Shown: positions 44,655 to 57,177 of the stretch, piece after piece
How positions within the stretch are numbered: position 1 is the first letter of the stretch
Layout: each line of letters opens with the position of its first letter
Source: Homalodisca vitripennis
Lineage: Eukaryota; Arthropoda; Insecta; Hemiptera; Cicadellidae
Assembly (NCBI RefSeq): GCF_021130785.1
Contig: NW_025778828.1
Coordinates: 1-64,000 of the forward strand
Direction of reading: 5' to 3'
Length of the DNA stretch: 64,000 bases
Program-made: the position numbers and the translations under genes
The notes under the pieces: model-generated
Databases searched by the model: none
Told to the model about the DNA's origin: nothing
What the model saw: only the letters and a program-made list of their open reading frames with translations

Positions 44655-45430
44655 TGAAGTCTTTTAATAGACATACTATCGGACATAATAAACTTCTAAT
44701 AAATACATCTAAATCAGAATGTGTTTTTTATCGGAATAAACGAAAGTAAAGACCTCCAAATCAATTGCAAAATTTGTTGCCACAAACATCAATGTCTATA
44801 TAAGTGTTCTTGCAAGGAAATAGAAAATTGAGATTATGTAAAGTATTTGGGATTAATTATTAACAGGAACTTAAAATGGAATCACTACATACATTATTTA
44901 GCAGTAAAAATTACGAAAAATCTATTATATTTTGTATTATTTTTAGAGATTAAATAAAGAAAAACATTTGAAGCAGTTATATACTTCCTGGTTTGAAGGC
45001 ATACGGTTTGGAATGTTAAACTACGGAGGAACATATGAAAGTATCCTAAAATCAATTATAATTTATCAGAGATTTGCGGGTAGAAACATTAACAATATAA
45101 AGAAATTTGACCCTGTCGCATATTTTTTTATAGAACAACGTATATCGGACATTAAACAATTGTATGTGTCACCTACTTTAATTTATATTCATGAACATAT
45201 CTTTAATTACGTGAAGGAATTAAAGCTTAGCGTATTAAGTGAAGTATACTAAATCTTAGATCATCAAGTCAAATATCATAATTACTTACCTAATTTTACG
45301 AAAGAAATCTCCAGCCACCAATTCTATTGTAATGGTATTAAAATTTATAATACATTTACGAAGGAATGTGGTAATGATCTGTTTTTTTCAATTAAGCCCA
45401 AATTCAAAATAAAAGCCCAAATTCAGAATA
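44655..45430 (+). pseudogene. LINE (non-LTR retrotransposon) reverse-transcriptase C-terminal relic
   Basis: In the beat intron. Across frames: LIINTSKSECVFY, YVKYLGLIINRNLKWNHYI (the conserved region after the RT palm), then LKQLYTSWFEGIRFGMLNYGG and QRISDIKQLYV in the open frame 44968-45252, and a terminal piece around 45280-45370. This order is that of the thumb and connection region of LINE-type RTs from insects. Multiple stops and shifts; 5'-truncated, as usual. The clade is not determined. Confidence 0.7.
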
Positions 45431-46266
45431 TGTTCATAACAATATTATGCGAATCTGACCAATTGTTATAACAATTCTTTCAATTATTAATTCTCGAAAT
45501 ATTAAATATATATTTTATTTATATTAAAATATAAATAAAATTGTCATATTTCACAATACTAATATATGTTTTGTTAACTTATTATCACTCAAATTAGTCA
45601 TAACCTTTTTACAGTGGATGTTGTATATCTATTTAAAAGCTATTCGTATTGTTGTTATAATGAGAGATTTTTATAATTGTATCTTTTTATTTATTGTTAT
45701 TCAGATGAACTGTTATTTTGTTATACTTGAATGTATTGATGTTATTATAACATATAGATATATATTGTTGTTATTCGTATTAATACTTTTATGTGTACTT
45801 ATTATTAGCTTGTGAATGTATGTGTGAATATGTACACTTATTATTATGGTTTTGATATATGAAACTTGGAAATGGAATGAGCTGGAAGTTTGCTGTTCGC
45901 ATTTGTTTCGTTTAATATTGCATAAATTAAGTACTATACAAACACTTTATGATAATAGTAGTAACAAGATTTAATATAATTGGTGCGTTATTTTGATTGT
46001 TGGTTGTGGTAATAGGTGTGGTGCAAGCTTTGGTTCAAGCAAAATAATAATAACTTAAACAAATATTTTTATTAATTAAAGCTTGGTTGTTAATTAAATG
46101 TGCAGCCGACCAAAGTATATTACAATTTTTATGTTATATGCGTACAGATTTGTCACACGTGCTCACCGCACTTGGACATTATGTAGTTTTCTTGTAATAT
46201 ATTGTAGAAATAAAGATGTTTGAACTGTGAAGTGTGAACATACATTTTGATATTTTGTTATAACAG
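45431..46266 (+). other. Beat intron 3, possible LINE 3' region
   Basis: AT-rich. May include the 3' untranslated part of the LINE. Ends with the acceptor ATAACAG at 46266. Confidence 0.5.
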
Positions 46267-46529
46267 GTCAACAATTCGTACCTGAGAGGTCCGACCGTGG
46301 AATATGTGGGGAGGGAGGGTCTGGAAACCGCAACTTTAGGTCTGGAGTTTAAAGTGGAGGCGAGACACTTCCGGCGAAGTGACCTGAAGTTGAAGTGCCT
46401 GGCGACCATCGCTACGGTCTACTGGAAAAGCAATGAGGGAGAGCGTGGAGGGTGAGAAGCCTCAGCGGTCACCGGCTCTTGAGGTCAAGGACATCCCTAC
46501 TGATAGGTCCAGGGCTGATAGGGTTCAAG
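46267..46529 (+). CDS. beat-family Ig protein, exon for end of second Ig domain; contains a one-base offset
   Basis: Acceptor AG at 46265-46266; likely donor GTCAGT at 46530. Enters in phase 0: VNNSYLRGPTVEYV, GLETATLGLEF, RHFRRSDLKLKCLATIATVY, all typical of beat proteins (Cys of the second Ig domain in LKC). At the GGG of 46437-46439 the frame then runs into a stop (TGA at 46453). The conserved acidic continuation lies one base out of frame and stays open to 46529. One extra G, real or from assembly, explains this. Further exons (C terminus, possible GPI signal) were not found. Confidence 0.85.
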
Positions 46530-47872
46530 GTCAGTAACTACTTATTGATCCTAAGTTCTAAGTTCCTATCCTCACTCCATCTAGTTTACACTTACACTAA
46601 CCATAGTTTGCCTTGTAACTATGTAAATAATTATAGACTTCTTCCTCATCACTGCTGATACCATTCATAGATGTTATTTCTTAAACAGTACCAGTTAGCC
46701 CAATGTTTCGTTCACTTACTGATTATAACACTCTATGCCAATTAGAGTATCGTTATTTGAGTTCTGTCACTATTCTATTCTTGTAAGTTGTTAAATTATA
46801 CAATTGAGCCATTGTAATGAACAATTTTGCCACAATTAAACATTCTCATTTATAGTTTTGTAAGATATAATTGTTTCGTTCGGAATGTGACACAGGAATA
46901 ACGGTTTGAATTCTACAAAATGTGTTCAACGTTTTTTATACGTAAGAACTCCTATGTTTGTCCAATATTACAGCTGACAGCTCTGAATTCAGTTTTACCA
47001 ACTGAAAATACAAAGAAATAGAAAAATGTATAGTGATAAAATTCTCAAGATGCAAACATTTTCAATTATATTAGCAAAACAATGATGTAGCAAATGAGAA
47101 CGTACAAGAAACATTGTTATAAAATCTCTCAGAGAATATAATTTATTCAAGATAATTCAGAAATTGATCTAAATAAATGACGCATGATGATCTGCTATAC
47201 AAAATAACATACATATAAAAATAATATTAATGAATAAAAGGCGTAATATATTATACCGTGTTAATGAAAGCAAAGATTGCAAAATGTGCTGTCGTTCTGT
47301 AAATATATATGTTAATTTAAAATTAGAAAACACGTTTCTTTAATATTATTTGTTTGCTCCTCCTTAAATATATAAATAACAGTTCAAGAAAGACTAAAAC
47401 AAATGGTGCTAAAATGCACACTGATTGTAGTAATACATTGTAATGTATTAACTCTAGATATTGTGCATTTAGCCTATATACTTGTTTCAGTATCCAGTAA
47501 CTACTTCAAAAACTTTTTAAATATATGTATTAGAGCTTACTATAACGGTACATATTCTTGAAACGCACTCAGGAATAGCTTCCTTGCAGTAGTTACCTTA
47601 TAAATGTATCTTTTTATAACAAAAAGGTTATGTTATAGGGTATTTTATACTCAATATCCACTACAGTTTATGGCAATGTTTTCATATATTGCATGTACCA
47701 AATAATATATTTCCAAATTAATTTTTACTTCAGATTACCAATATTTTACCTTTTGTCGTAATTTCTTCTGTATAAATTTAATAAATATTTTTTGAATAGA
47801 TGAAATCGTGAGGAAAAATAAAACAGTTATTTGAATTATAGTGGTTGAACTACCAAAACTATAAACACCTAT
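46530..47872 (+). other. AT-rich DNA after last recognised beat exon
   Basis: Nothing recognised. The beat C-terminal exon may lie here, outside the window, or the reading may stop at the TAA at 46534-46536. Confidence 0.45.
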
Positions 47873-47896
47873 CCCCCCCCCCCCACCCCCCCCCCC
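47873..47896. repeat. Poly-C tract (24 nt, one A)
   Basis: Isolated C-run in AT-rich DNA. Confidence 0.9.
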
Positions 47897-48100
47897 AATT
47901 AATAATAAAAATTGGTGGGGGAGTTGTTATATATATTTCTAGCAATAAAATTGTAGTAATGGAAAAGTGTTAAAATACGTGCATAATCATTGTTCCCTGG
48001 TTTGGATTGATACGAAATATAATTTTTTTCTTTTAGAAAGAAAATTATATATTTATTTATATATATTTTATATATATCTATATATATATTAATTATATAA

Positions 48101-48412
48101 TTAATTAAGGCAATTGCCATGTTATACAATTTAATGTAAATAAAAAGTCGTTTGACAGGTATTTGGTCTTTTCCGATTCATATGTTTGTTTGCATATTTA
48201 AACACAGTATTGTGACAGATACAGGCTAAATACAAAATAATTGGTAATCGGAATAAGTGAGCGCTCTGTGGTGTCAATGGTAGCACATTCACCCGGCAAG
48301 TGAGAGATCCGGGTTCGACTCCCGGCGGAGCAAGCTACTTTTTGCGATTCAGTGTTTATATGAAATTAATTAAGGAAAATTGCCATTTATACCAATTTAC
48401 TGTATATAAATA
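48101..48412. repeat. Direct repeats flanking a tRNA-like sequence
   Basis: 48101-48144 and 48366-48412 both read TTAATTAAGG, then ATTGCCAT, ATAC, CAATTTA and TGTA.ATAAA. The pair brackets the tRNA-like sequence with a period of 265 bp, as a tandemly duplicated tRNA-derived repeat or a SINE insertion would. Confidence 0.6.
48262..48333 (+). tRNA. tRNA-like sequence, probably a tRNA-derived repeat head or pseudogene
   Basis: Folds as a 72-nt cloverleaf: acceptor CGCTCTG/CGGAGCA (first pair C-A mismatched, one T-G), D stem GTGT/GCAC, anticodon stem TTCAC/GTGAG, T stem CCGGG/CCCGG with loop TTCGACT. B box GGTTCGACTCC is perfect. The anticodon position reads GGC, but base 33 is C rather than T, and GGC-Ala tRNAs are nearly absent from eukaryotes. 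It is therefore more likely a tRNA-derived SINE head or pseudogene than a working tRNA. Confidence 0.5.
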
Positions 48413-51400
48413 ATTAGGATATGAACATGGGGTTTCTAAGCGGAACTTTCGGAGACCGACCCGGAAAATCAATATAAATTCCTGTTTTAAAGGGACAATA
48501 AACGAATCTGTAACTCACGAATGAAAAATTAACCGAATAGTTATAGGCTGTTTGCTTCTACTTTCTTGAGCTGTCAAATCAATCTATTTGAAAAATTGTC
48601 TGCTACGAATTAAAGCTATAAATTAAAACTTATAAACGGAAATGATGGAATTTGCTAACAATCACTCGAGGAAGTCGGGGAGATTGTGAGTAAAACCACC
48701 ATTCTTTTGACGACGTTCTTCATTTAAATATTTCTCCAAATGTATATAATTAAATAAAATCATCAAACGATTTCAGGCTTAAAATCGTAATCAAATTCAA
48801 CATCCAGATAATGAAAAATACCGGTTAAATCTTCTCATAATAAACGTGTGTATCGATACCTACAAACCTAATGTATTCTTTGAAAAAGGAAAATATTTTT
48901 TTCAACGGTTCTAAGAGAGATAAGTAAAAAAATTTTATTCTGTTTTCTAAATTCTGTAACAAATTTTGTTTGTTTTTTACCTCCCATATTGCAATTTTTG
49001 TAAGCAGGTTATTCAAAATGTGTTAGTTATTATTTCGAAATTTCTCTAGGTTTAGGGTCTTTCGTACAAAATTAAATTACCAATCTCTACAAACTAAATA
49101 TCCTTTATCAAATAATTTCCTCCTCTATTATAACACTTGTAAACAGTTGGCATTATACTCTTCCATTAAACAAAAAGATTTCTTTGTTATAAATGGAGAT
49201 TATGGAACTAAACTCTGTGCCGAGATATAAATTTTTCAGCGCAAATGTTTATGTTTATATTTCAAACTACCGAGATAAAAAGAAATGATTTATATTTTAT
49301 TATTCAACTATTTTAGGATATTTTGTCTATGATAACAAAGATTAGTTCCGGAAGAAAGAAAATCAGAGATTTTTCATCAGCGAAAGAGTTTATAATTCTT
49401 TTGAAAGATTTAGAAGGAATGGAAAGAGGAATAATATGAATTGTAGTCAAATTATTTTTCTTAAATATAAAAATCTATTCTACTAAATAGTCCATCTTCA
49501 AACAACATGAACTCTCCAAAATCACTTCCTTCCAAGTTTCTAGCATTTTTAAAGAACTTTTTAAAAAACGCACAGGAAATAGTTTTATAAAGACTTCTTT
49601 GAATTACCTAAATATGTTAAACAAATGTTGATATTATTTCCTTAAGTTGAAAATCGATCCTTAAATGAAAACGGAATTCAGAGAACTATTTAAGTACTAA
49701 AAAAGAATGTTCAATGCAATTTTATTACAGACACACTTAGATAAGTAGTATAAGATATGTTAAATTGGTAATAGAGAGATTTTAAATTAAATAAGTAGAA
49801 AAATATAGAAAAATATTCCGATTTATACAAAAATAAACTAAAACACCATGCACTCGTGACATTTTTCATCGCTTTTATGCTAAAATTTCATTGTTTATTT
49901 GATTGAAATGTTGAGAAGACAATATCCATACTGGCCAAGAAATATGCATACAGTCTAGTTTTTTAAGAAGTCTATTGTAAAACAACAAGAGTTTATCAAA
50001 GGAATTTTATAAGAGATCACAGCTTTTGTTGTAGATTGGGATAAATTATATGGAAAAAAACATTTACGATAAACAGATTAATATTGTGTGTGTGTGTGGT
50101 GATTCTGACGAAGAATAAGAGAAACGTTTGCCATTCAAGCAATTCATTACGATATAATGAAACGACATTTACAAAATGAGTGTTGTTAGTGGTGGTGCTG
50201 TTTTTGCGATATCTACTTAACTTCTCAGAGAAATTGGGGATATGGGAGAAGAAGAAAAGGTTATCATATATTTTATTTCAATTCAACTCTATGATTTGTG
50301 ACGTCGGACGTTCCACGCATGACCTTGGTTTGCTCACCAGCCGTGAAACAATGACCCTTGCCTTTGCTCACACCAACATGGAACCTTGCATTTGCTCACG
50401 CTGTTGTGTGACAAATGAAATTCACTGTAAAAACACTTAATTCTGTATTACAAATGAAACACTATTTTCACAACATTGTTTTTATCACAAGTTTAGAATG
50501 TCTACACAAATTCACAATCTATCTTGCAAATTTTTCCTTTCTTCGAGTCCCAAAATATAAAATAGTAAACTTATAAAATACTAATAACACTATGAATGGC
50601 AAATACGCCCAGTGGAACACTTCACTTCACTTTTAACAAGAAACACAAGATCTTTCACAAGCAATCTTCTTCTACATTATTAAAGTCCATATATTTCTTT
50701 CTCAAACTCACAAATACATTAGAATCTTCTAAATAATGATACTAGCATTTGTTTAAATTTCCGTTAAAATAGAGGAGGATTCATTACATGGCTAGCTATA
50801 CGTGGCCCAACACCCATGATGAAAATTTTTTTTCCGTGCGATTAAACGATTATGAATATCAGAAGTTTTATCGATAATAAGAAATTCGATGGTTTGCAAT
50901 CGATATTAGAACTGGTTATAGTTTTCCAATGTCCACAGTATATTAAAATAAGTAAATATCAATATTTATATCAAACCTTGTTGGTTCATAAAACTACTTA
51001 ACCGAATTTTAATGAAATTTGGTACACATATATTAAATACTTAAACTCTTTACGACTTAACTTATCCATGAGGGTGAAATCATCCCCTATTTCTTAATAT
51101 TCATAAAAAAATAAAATAAATTTATCAGAAAAATCTGAAACTTCAAAAACAAGGCGAGTTCAACTTAAATATCTTTTTTTCATGAAAATAACAAAATGTT
51201 CAAAAATCTACCACCATCATCCTTATATCTTTAAACTCTTATATCTGGGCGAACTATTGGAGCTTTTTTCGATGAAATTTTGTATATAGGATCAGGTTAA
51301 ATATTAAAGTATTTTTTAAAATCACCACTTCCGGATCCATGACCTTAAAAATAGTTTTTTTCCTAATATTCATCCCTATTTTTCAAAATTTTTTTAATGC

Positions 51401-51589
51401 AATTTAAAAATGTATACTTTTATCATGTCTTTAACAATTCTGTAAAAGTTTTAAAAAATTATCCAATGAATAATAGTGAAAATAAACGCGATTTTTTACT
51501 GAATTTTTCTCTAATATTCGTTCTTAATCACATCACTAGGGATCTAAAAATTTCTACAGAAACCAATCAACCACTATAACATGTCGAGT
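48413..51589. other. AT-rich DNA, nothing certain
   Basis: 50290-50410 has three loose TTTGCTCAC repeats. 50980-51300 carries ATGAAATTTGGTACACA-like text common in insect repeats. The end of the decayed Polinton-like element should lie near or left of 51.6 kb, but no TIR was identified. Confidence 0.4.
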
Positions 51590-52360
51590 TTGTAACAGCA
51601 ATTTTGAAAATCCATAATTGATAATTATATCGAGTTCTTTGTCCAGAAATATTTGTCAACTCTTTGTTGTATCAATGACATAGAATAAGGGTCATATTCG
51701 CTAAAAATTCTTTAAGGATTTGTAAACACATTTCCTTATTATTACATGTAAACTTTCTTAAAATCTTGATTTACATCTGATAACATGATTCTGAAAAGAC
51801 CGTCCTGAAATGTTTTAAATTTTGTAATTCATCTGGAATAATAAGAAAACCGTTCAATTTTACTCTGATATTTTTTACATTCAAACTATCAAACTTTTGA
51901 AGGATTTTTTTTTTACTTGATTTATTCTGTCTATTCTTGTTTGAAAATACCTTATAATTAACGAACTTAGGATTGAAGATATTTATCTATAAAAATGTTT
52001 GTATAATATCGGAACGAATAAAGTTGTTCCGGAAATCACCTTTTTGGTTTTCAATACATTGCCAATCTAGAAAATTAAACACAATGTTTTGACTTTTTTG
52101 TAATATTCATCAATCAACCTAATTTTTACCTCGTGGTTTTATAATCAATCATTGGAACTCTAATAAAAAAATCTGTAAATTGTTATTTTTCCATCAACAG
52201 ACATAAATACATTTCCCAGTATGCAGTCTTCAGAATCACATCATCGTCTCGTCTGTCTCTTATAAAAACTTAAGATAAAATCCTCTTTTATAGATCGAGA
52301 ATAGTAACATTTTCAAAAAATCCTAATCCAAAATGAGATAAATTTTCCAGCTTGCTGTCA
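51590..52360 (-). pseudogene. Major capsid protein relic
   Basis: Across frames on the minus strand: LSHFGLGFFENV (about 52306-52340), FFIRVPMIDYK, WQCIENQKG, NVKNIRVKLNG, DGLFRIML (about 51781-51800), LKEFLA. These are collinear with the capsid candidate at 32625-33875. The N-terminal third could not be followed beyond about 52400. Confidence 0.7.
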
Positions 52361-52895
52361 AAAACAACTCAAATTTAAAATCTGACTTAAAGCCATTAGA
52401 AGTTTGGAGAAATAACATATAACTTTTTCATCCAAAAACTTTATACTCAAGTGTTGATAGAGACAAAGAACAGGACATATGATATTTTAATTGATAATGT
52501 AATATCTTTCTTGAGATGAACTCTGATGATAAAGTCTGTTATTTTAGCAATGTCTTATACCAATTCAATTTGTTTTACGTATAATCTCATCATATCTACG
52601 GATAATTCATACTTTTGAGAAAATATCATCGCCAATGTTCTTTTTTCAAATCTCTTTCGTGTTGCATTATAAAAAGATCGAAAGCACTGTAATGTCCCCG
52701 CCATCTCTATGTTATTAAGAAAAAAGTTTCAAGTTTTTATAATATGGCTCTTTTTAGCGTTACATTCAGCACATTTTTCCAGGTATTCTCTTAACTACAT
52801 TGATGTTTGCATAGATATTTTATATCATTTGTTTTTCTGTTTGATGCCTTACCACTCACACAATATATGAGCGCCATTTATTTCAGGGAAAATTT
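52361..52895 (-). other. Degraded stretch between capsid and coiled-coil relics
   Basis: Minus-strand pieces with CxxC-like text (CAECNAKKSH, about 52755) suggest a further zinc-ribbon gene, too broken to name. Confidence 0.25.
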
Positions 52896-53865
52896 ATCGT
52901 GCATAATAACCCTACCGCGGATTAACCTATTTCAGTACGATTTCTTCCTCCCAACTTATTAAGTTTTTCTTCTATTTTTTGAAATTTGTCAGCATAACAA
53001 TCATTGTATTCAACAAATTTATGACCAATATTCTCAAAAGTTTTCGTAGCATTCTAAACTAAACTTATCAAAATTATCTTTAAATTTAGTAAGTCTTTTC
53101 ATTAATTTCACCAACAGCGTCGACAATGATCTTTTACTTCTTTCATCAAGTTTTTCATAGAGCTTCTGGTTGTAAAATCTTTAACATGCTGTTTATGATT
53201 CTCATAATTTTGTTTTAGTTCATTAAACATTTTAATAGGATCATCTAATTGAATTCATTACAACAATAATCAAATGGAGTTAATTCCTTTACTAACAACT
53301 GCTAATTCCTTATTCTTTAAAATCTAAGGCATTTTTAACATTCGGATCATGTAAATCAAACAATATCGATGTTTTCTGATAATTTTAGAGTGTTTTAAAA
53401 TTTGTTCTTTAACAACAACTTCAGGTTTGTCAATGCCAGGTCGAACACCGACCAATTCTTTTTTTATTAGCCAAAACTAACATAATTCTTTTCACTTTTG
53501 ATCGCTTCAGTAATTTTATCAGCTTTTTCGATATGAGACATTAAAATGGTAAACATTTTTTTTTGCACCATCATTCAAATTCTTTTTTTCAATGTTTTTA
53601 TTTTATCAGCTACTTCATTTGAACTCATGAAATTTGCAAGCTTTGTAAATCATATTCTGCTTTAAAATCTTCAATCTCGGGAAAGCAAACATATCTGAAT
53701 CTGGAAGGTTTTGTAATAAATCTTCTAACTTGTTATCAAACTCATTTCTCAAACTATCAAAATTCAAACTATTATCTACATTTTGAAATACTTTCTGTTT
53801 TAATTAGTGTTCAAAATACGTCAAAAAATATTTTGTGAATCCATATTTATCATGTAATATTTTGT
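52896..53865 (-). pseudogene. Coiled-coil protein relic
   Basis: Minus-strand frames give Lys/Glu/Leu-rich helices (for example KLEDLLQNLPDSDMF, EVADKIKTLKK). It lies directly after the protease relic, as the coiled-coil gene at 34876-35340 does in the complete element. Longer than that gene; sequence similarity is weak. Confidence 0.45.
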
Positions 53866-54230
53866 TAACAACTTCTTTAAAAATCTTTACCATCACTCAG
53901 TTCATTCAACACAAAAACACATAAATGACCACAAAATTGGGAGATCTTTTATAGTCTTGAATCTAAGAATCATTGTATTAGACGCGTGTGATTTTTTCAA
54001 ATATTTAATCAATTCTATAGGTGGTTTGTCCTCAATTTTCTTCCATACGAATCAAAATAACATGGGGGGCATTCTTATCATTTTTATAATAACAAATCCA
54101 AAAGCGTTCCACTTCCCATTATCGAGTTCTAAATTTAACAAGTCCACATTCAAAATTTCTTAAACTTTTTTCAAGTAATGTAATCTCTCATGAAGATTCC
54201 TCTAAAATGTTTAATATTTTTGCAGATTTA
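53866..54230 (-). pseudogene. Adenain-type protease relic
   Basis: Minus strand: NFECGLV near the start, KPPIELIKYLKK, and CGHLCVFVLNEL (about 53890-53925) holding the catalytic Cys, collinear with 34500-34925. The His-containing strand is degraded (the HW is not preserved) and several frame changes are present. Confidence 0.75.
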
Positions 54231-54720
54231 TTCCAATTTCCCCGAATGTTAAAGGTTTGATTTCAATTTTTTTTTTTTTAATGTTTGATTTCCAGTAATT
54301 CAAAGTTTTTTCATCTAATCCAGATCCTGTAACATCTTCCAACCTCTTTATCTAACCTATTTAAAATGTTTCGAATCATAGGAAATCCACATCTTTTTTA
54401 ACGTTTTGGAGCTGCTTTACGAACATACAGGACAAAATTTTTAACAACTGGAATATTTTCTCCAAAAATCTAATTAATCTTTCAAAAGGTCCACCATTTT
54501 TAAGTTCTTTCAACTGATTATAAGAAAATTCTATTCTGGTTCCTTTATTGTTTTTCTTATTTGTTTTTGGGTTTATTGTATTGTTCTATTTGTTAAAAAT
54601 ATCTTATCTTCGCCATTTTTTAGTTGATCTATTTTAAATTGAATTACTAACGGGTATTTTCTTCTTAAAAGGGGATTTTATTTTGTCTTTCTGATTTTTG
54701 CTGAAATTTAAGTTCATAGC
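54231..54720 (-). pseudogene. Core-like (pX-like) protein relic
   Basis: Minus strand: NLNFSKNQKDKI, then KGTRIEFSYNQLKEL (about 54490-54550), and a TGSGLDEK piece matching PTGRGLKRR of the complete element. Follows the PLA2 relic directly, with no capsid gene in between. Confidence 0.6.
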
Positions 54721-54779
54721 CTCCATTTATATAGTTAAAATTTCAAGTTCTCTTCGATTCCAATTCCTAGTTTTCTCTT

Positions 54780-55830
54780 CAAAAAACATTGCTCCAGCTG
54801 TTGGGAAGCGCAAACAATTCTTTCACCTACTAAACTAGCATCTTTTGATAAAAATCTTTTACATTGCCTTTTCTTGCAAAACTTTATCTGCTATATGTCT
54901 GGGAATTTGTGTTATCTATGTTTTGCATAAAAAATATCGTGTTTCCATAGCAGCTTGATCTAAATTTATTTATACCAGGATCTCCTCTTTTTAGTCTTTT
55001 TTCGAGTTTTTGTGCCAGGCCCCAGATTACTGATAAGTTGGCTACGTGTAATTCAAAAGGTAAATTTTTGATAAAAATCATTTCAAAAGTCCACTACCCT
55101 CAATCATAGATGACTTATTGGCGGCAATAAAATTTCGTTTTTAATTATTTAATTCCATCAGGTTTTTTCAATCATTTCGTCAAGTTTGTTCGTAATAAAA
55201 TCTTTTAATTGCTTTCTTTTTCATTTAAAAAAATGTTATTTCCAGCTCTTCTCTGAGCATAAATATAAATAATAATTCCATCGAGTTTTGTCAAATCGTC
55301 GATTTATCTGTATTCAATCTTATTAATCACTGTATTTTGGCACAACCTGATCCTTTGTTTCTTTTTTCCCACTATTGGTTTAATTAAATTCATATATTTT
55401 TTACCTCTACTTGACTTTCGGCTTAACTTAGTAGATGGATTCATTATTTTTGTAAAAATTGAGTCAGATTCCCATAAAATTTCTGTATATTTTTCCAATT
55501 CATTCATTCATGAATATAAATTATATTTTGGAAGCGTCATAGTCTGTTAATAATCTCCATAAACCTTGAGGTCCTTCATATGTTTTTTCATTAATAATGA
55601 TATCATTATGTTCAAAAATATATATGGTTAAATTTCCAATCATAAAAACTTCTCTTTTTTCTGTCCCGACGCTAATTCAAACCAATTTTATCATCCTTTG
55701 CTCTAGGAAGAAATTTTTTTACCAATTTCACCAAGTATTATTATCCGTGGTGCCAGGACTTAGTGGTTCAAACTTTGGTAGTAGTCTTCTTTAATGATTC
55801 GTGGTCTTAATGGTGGTGAAGATGACGTGA
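54780..55830 (-). pseudogene. DUF8207 / PLA2 protein relic
   Basis: Minus strand: EGPQGLWRLLTDYD (about 55520-55585), an open piece 55507-55304 (ESDSIFTKIM...SRGKKYMNLIKPI) matching the DUF8207 region, and 55081-54884 (LPFELHVANL, EKRLKRGDPGIN) matching the PLA2 approach. The Ca-loop and catalytic His-Asp are not preserved intact. Confidence 0.75.
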
Positions 55831-56214
55831 GTGTTGTGGGTTGTGGGTGGGGTGGGGGGATTGTGGATTGGTTGTTAGTTTTTTTTTTTCTATTTTTTTG
55901 TCTTTAAAGAATTTTTATCTGCTTGTATGTTGAAATAATTTGGCAATTCAAACTCTTTTCCACTGCAGATTCTGGAATTGAAATATCGGCAATTGTCGTA
56001 CAACTGGAACCAAATTCATCAAATTTTGATTATCACTTAAAACGTTTTTGTGTGTTACCTTCAACATTTTTTAATTGCAGAAGGTACAGGTTGATTAATG
56101 TTTTGAATAAATTTTAGTTCTTTTTCATCATTTCGAATCTGTTTCTTTAAATTCTATTGATTAATTTCTATTTCGATTTGATCAAGTTTTTTAACCTTCT
56201 TCAGAATTTAACGT

Positions 56215-56390
56215 TTACCATTTAATTAGAAAAATTTTGAAAACGTGAACGTGGAACGTAAAACGTGAACGTGGAACAGTATAAACGTGAACACGAAACG
56301 TAAAAAACATGAACGTGAAACACGAACGTGAAACGTAAACACGGACCGTGAAACATGAACGTGAAACGTAAACACAAACGTGAACAGATT
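56215..56390. repeat. ACGT-rich repeat array of the decayed element
   Basis: Loose repeats of AACGTGAACGTGG, GAAACGTAAAC and GTATAAACGTGAAC. It lies between the ATPase and PLA2 relics, exactly where the complete element has its array. The phrase GTATAAACGT is shared by both. Confidence 0.8.
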
Positions 56391-56589
56391 TACGGTTTTT
56401 CAGTTGTTTTCATATTGTAAATAAAAAGTAAAAAATAATGTAAAAATAATTGTAACAAATATTTTATCAAGTAGATTTGTCAGTACCACTGAGCTGGCAT
56501 TTATATTAGAAAATTTATTCAAATATTTACCATTTTTAGTGCTTCAAAGTTAGATTAATAGTTAAAAATCCATAGTCTTCTTTCCAAAT

Positions 56590-57150
56590 GTTATCACATA
56601 ATTCATTAAAAGTGGTTAAAACTCATATCAGATCCCACATAATTGTTGTAAATCTTTCTCGAATAGTGATCGTCTTGCTTAAAAACACACAACATATTCA
56701 AATTATTTCTAATAACTTGTTTATCAACCTTTGAAAAGCATTGGGAAAGATAGATACAATATATGTTTTTGTGACGAGACATTACGAAATATTCCTTAAT
56801 AAAGTCCTGATTTTCCAAAATACAATCATCAAAAACGATTAACGAATTGGGTTGTACATTCGCTTAACGGAACTACGTCCTCAGAAGCATTATAAAAATG
56901 TGATATTTCTTTGCTTAAGTTCTTCTCAATATTTTTGAATCTTTGTTGTAATTATTTGTATGCGTCTTGTTCTAAAGATTTACTAAAAACATACAAATTG
57001 GAATAAGGAATCAACCTATTGTAGATAAAATTCCAATAATAAAGTTGTTTTTTTTTCCACATCCACTTGAACCAACAATTAACAATCTGATTGGATGATC
57101 TTTCTTATTTTCTTCAAACGTTTGAGGTTTTAAACTGATCTTTTTGCTTT
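56590..57150 (-). pseudogene. Packaging ATPase relic
   Basis: Minus strand: RLLIVGSSGCGKK (about 57050-57090, Walker A with the final Thr lost), QPNSLIVFDDCILENQ (Walker B, about 56810-56860) and the open piece 56818-56606 with YLSQCFSKVDKQVIRNN, collinear with 29711-30388. Confidence 0.85.
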
Positions 57151-57177
57151 AAAAATTTCTCCCATTAAATAGCGAAA

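Noticed and set aside
48262..48333. Functional tRNA-Ala (GGC)
   Set aside because: C at position 33, mismatched first acceptor pair and an anticodon nearly unused in eukaryotes favour a tRNA-derived repeat.
54560..54780. Idea that the decayed element lacks a major capsid gene because none lies between PLA2 and core relics
   Set aside because: A collinear capsid relic was then found at 51590-52360, so the gene was relocated, not absent.
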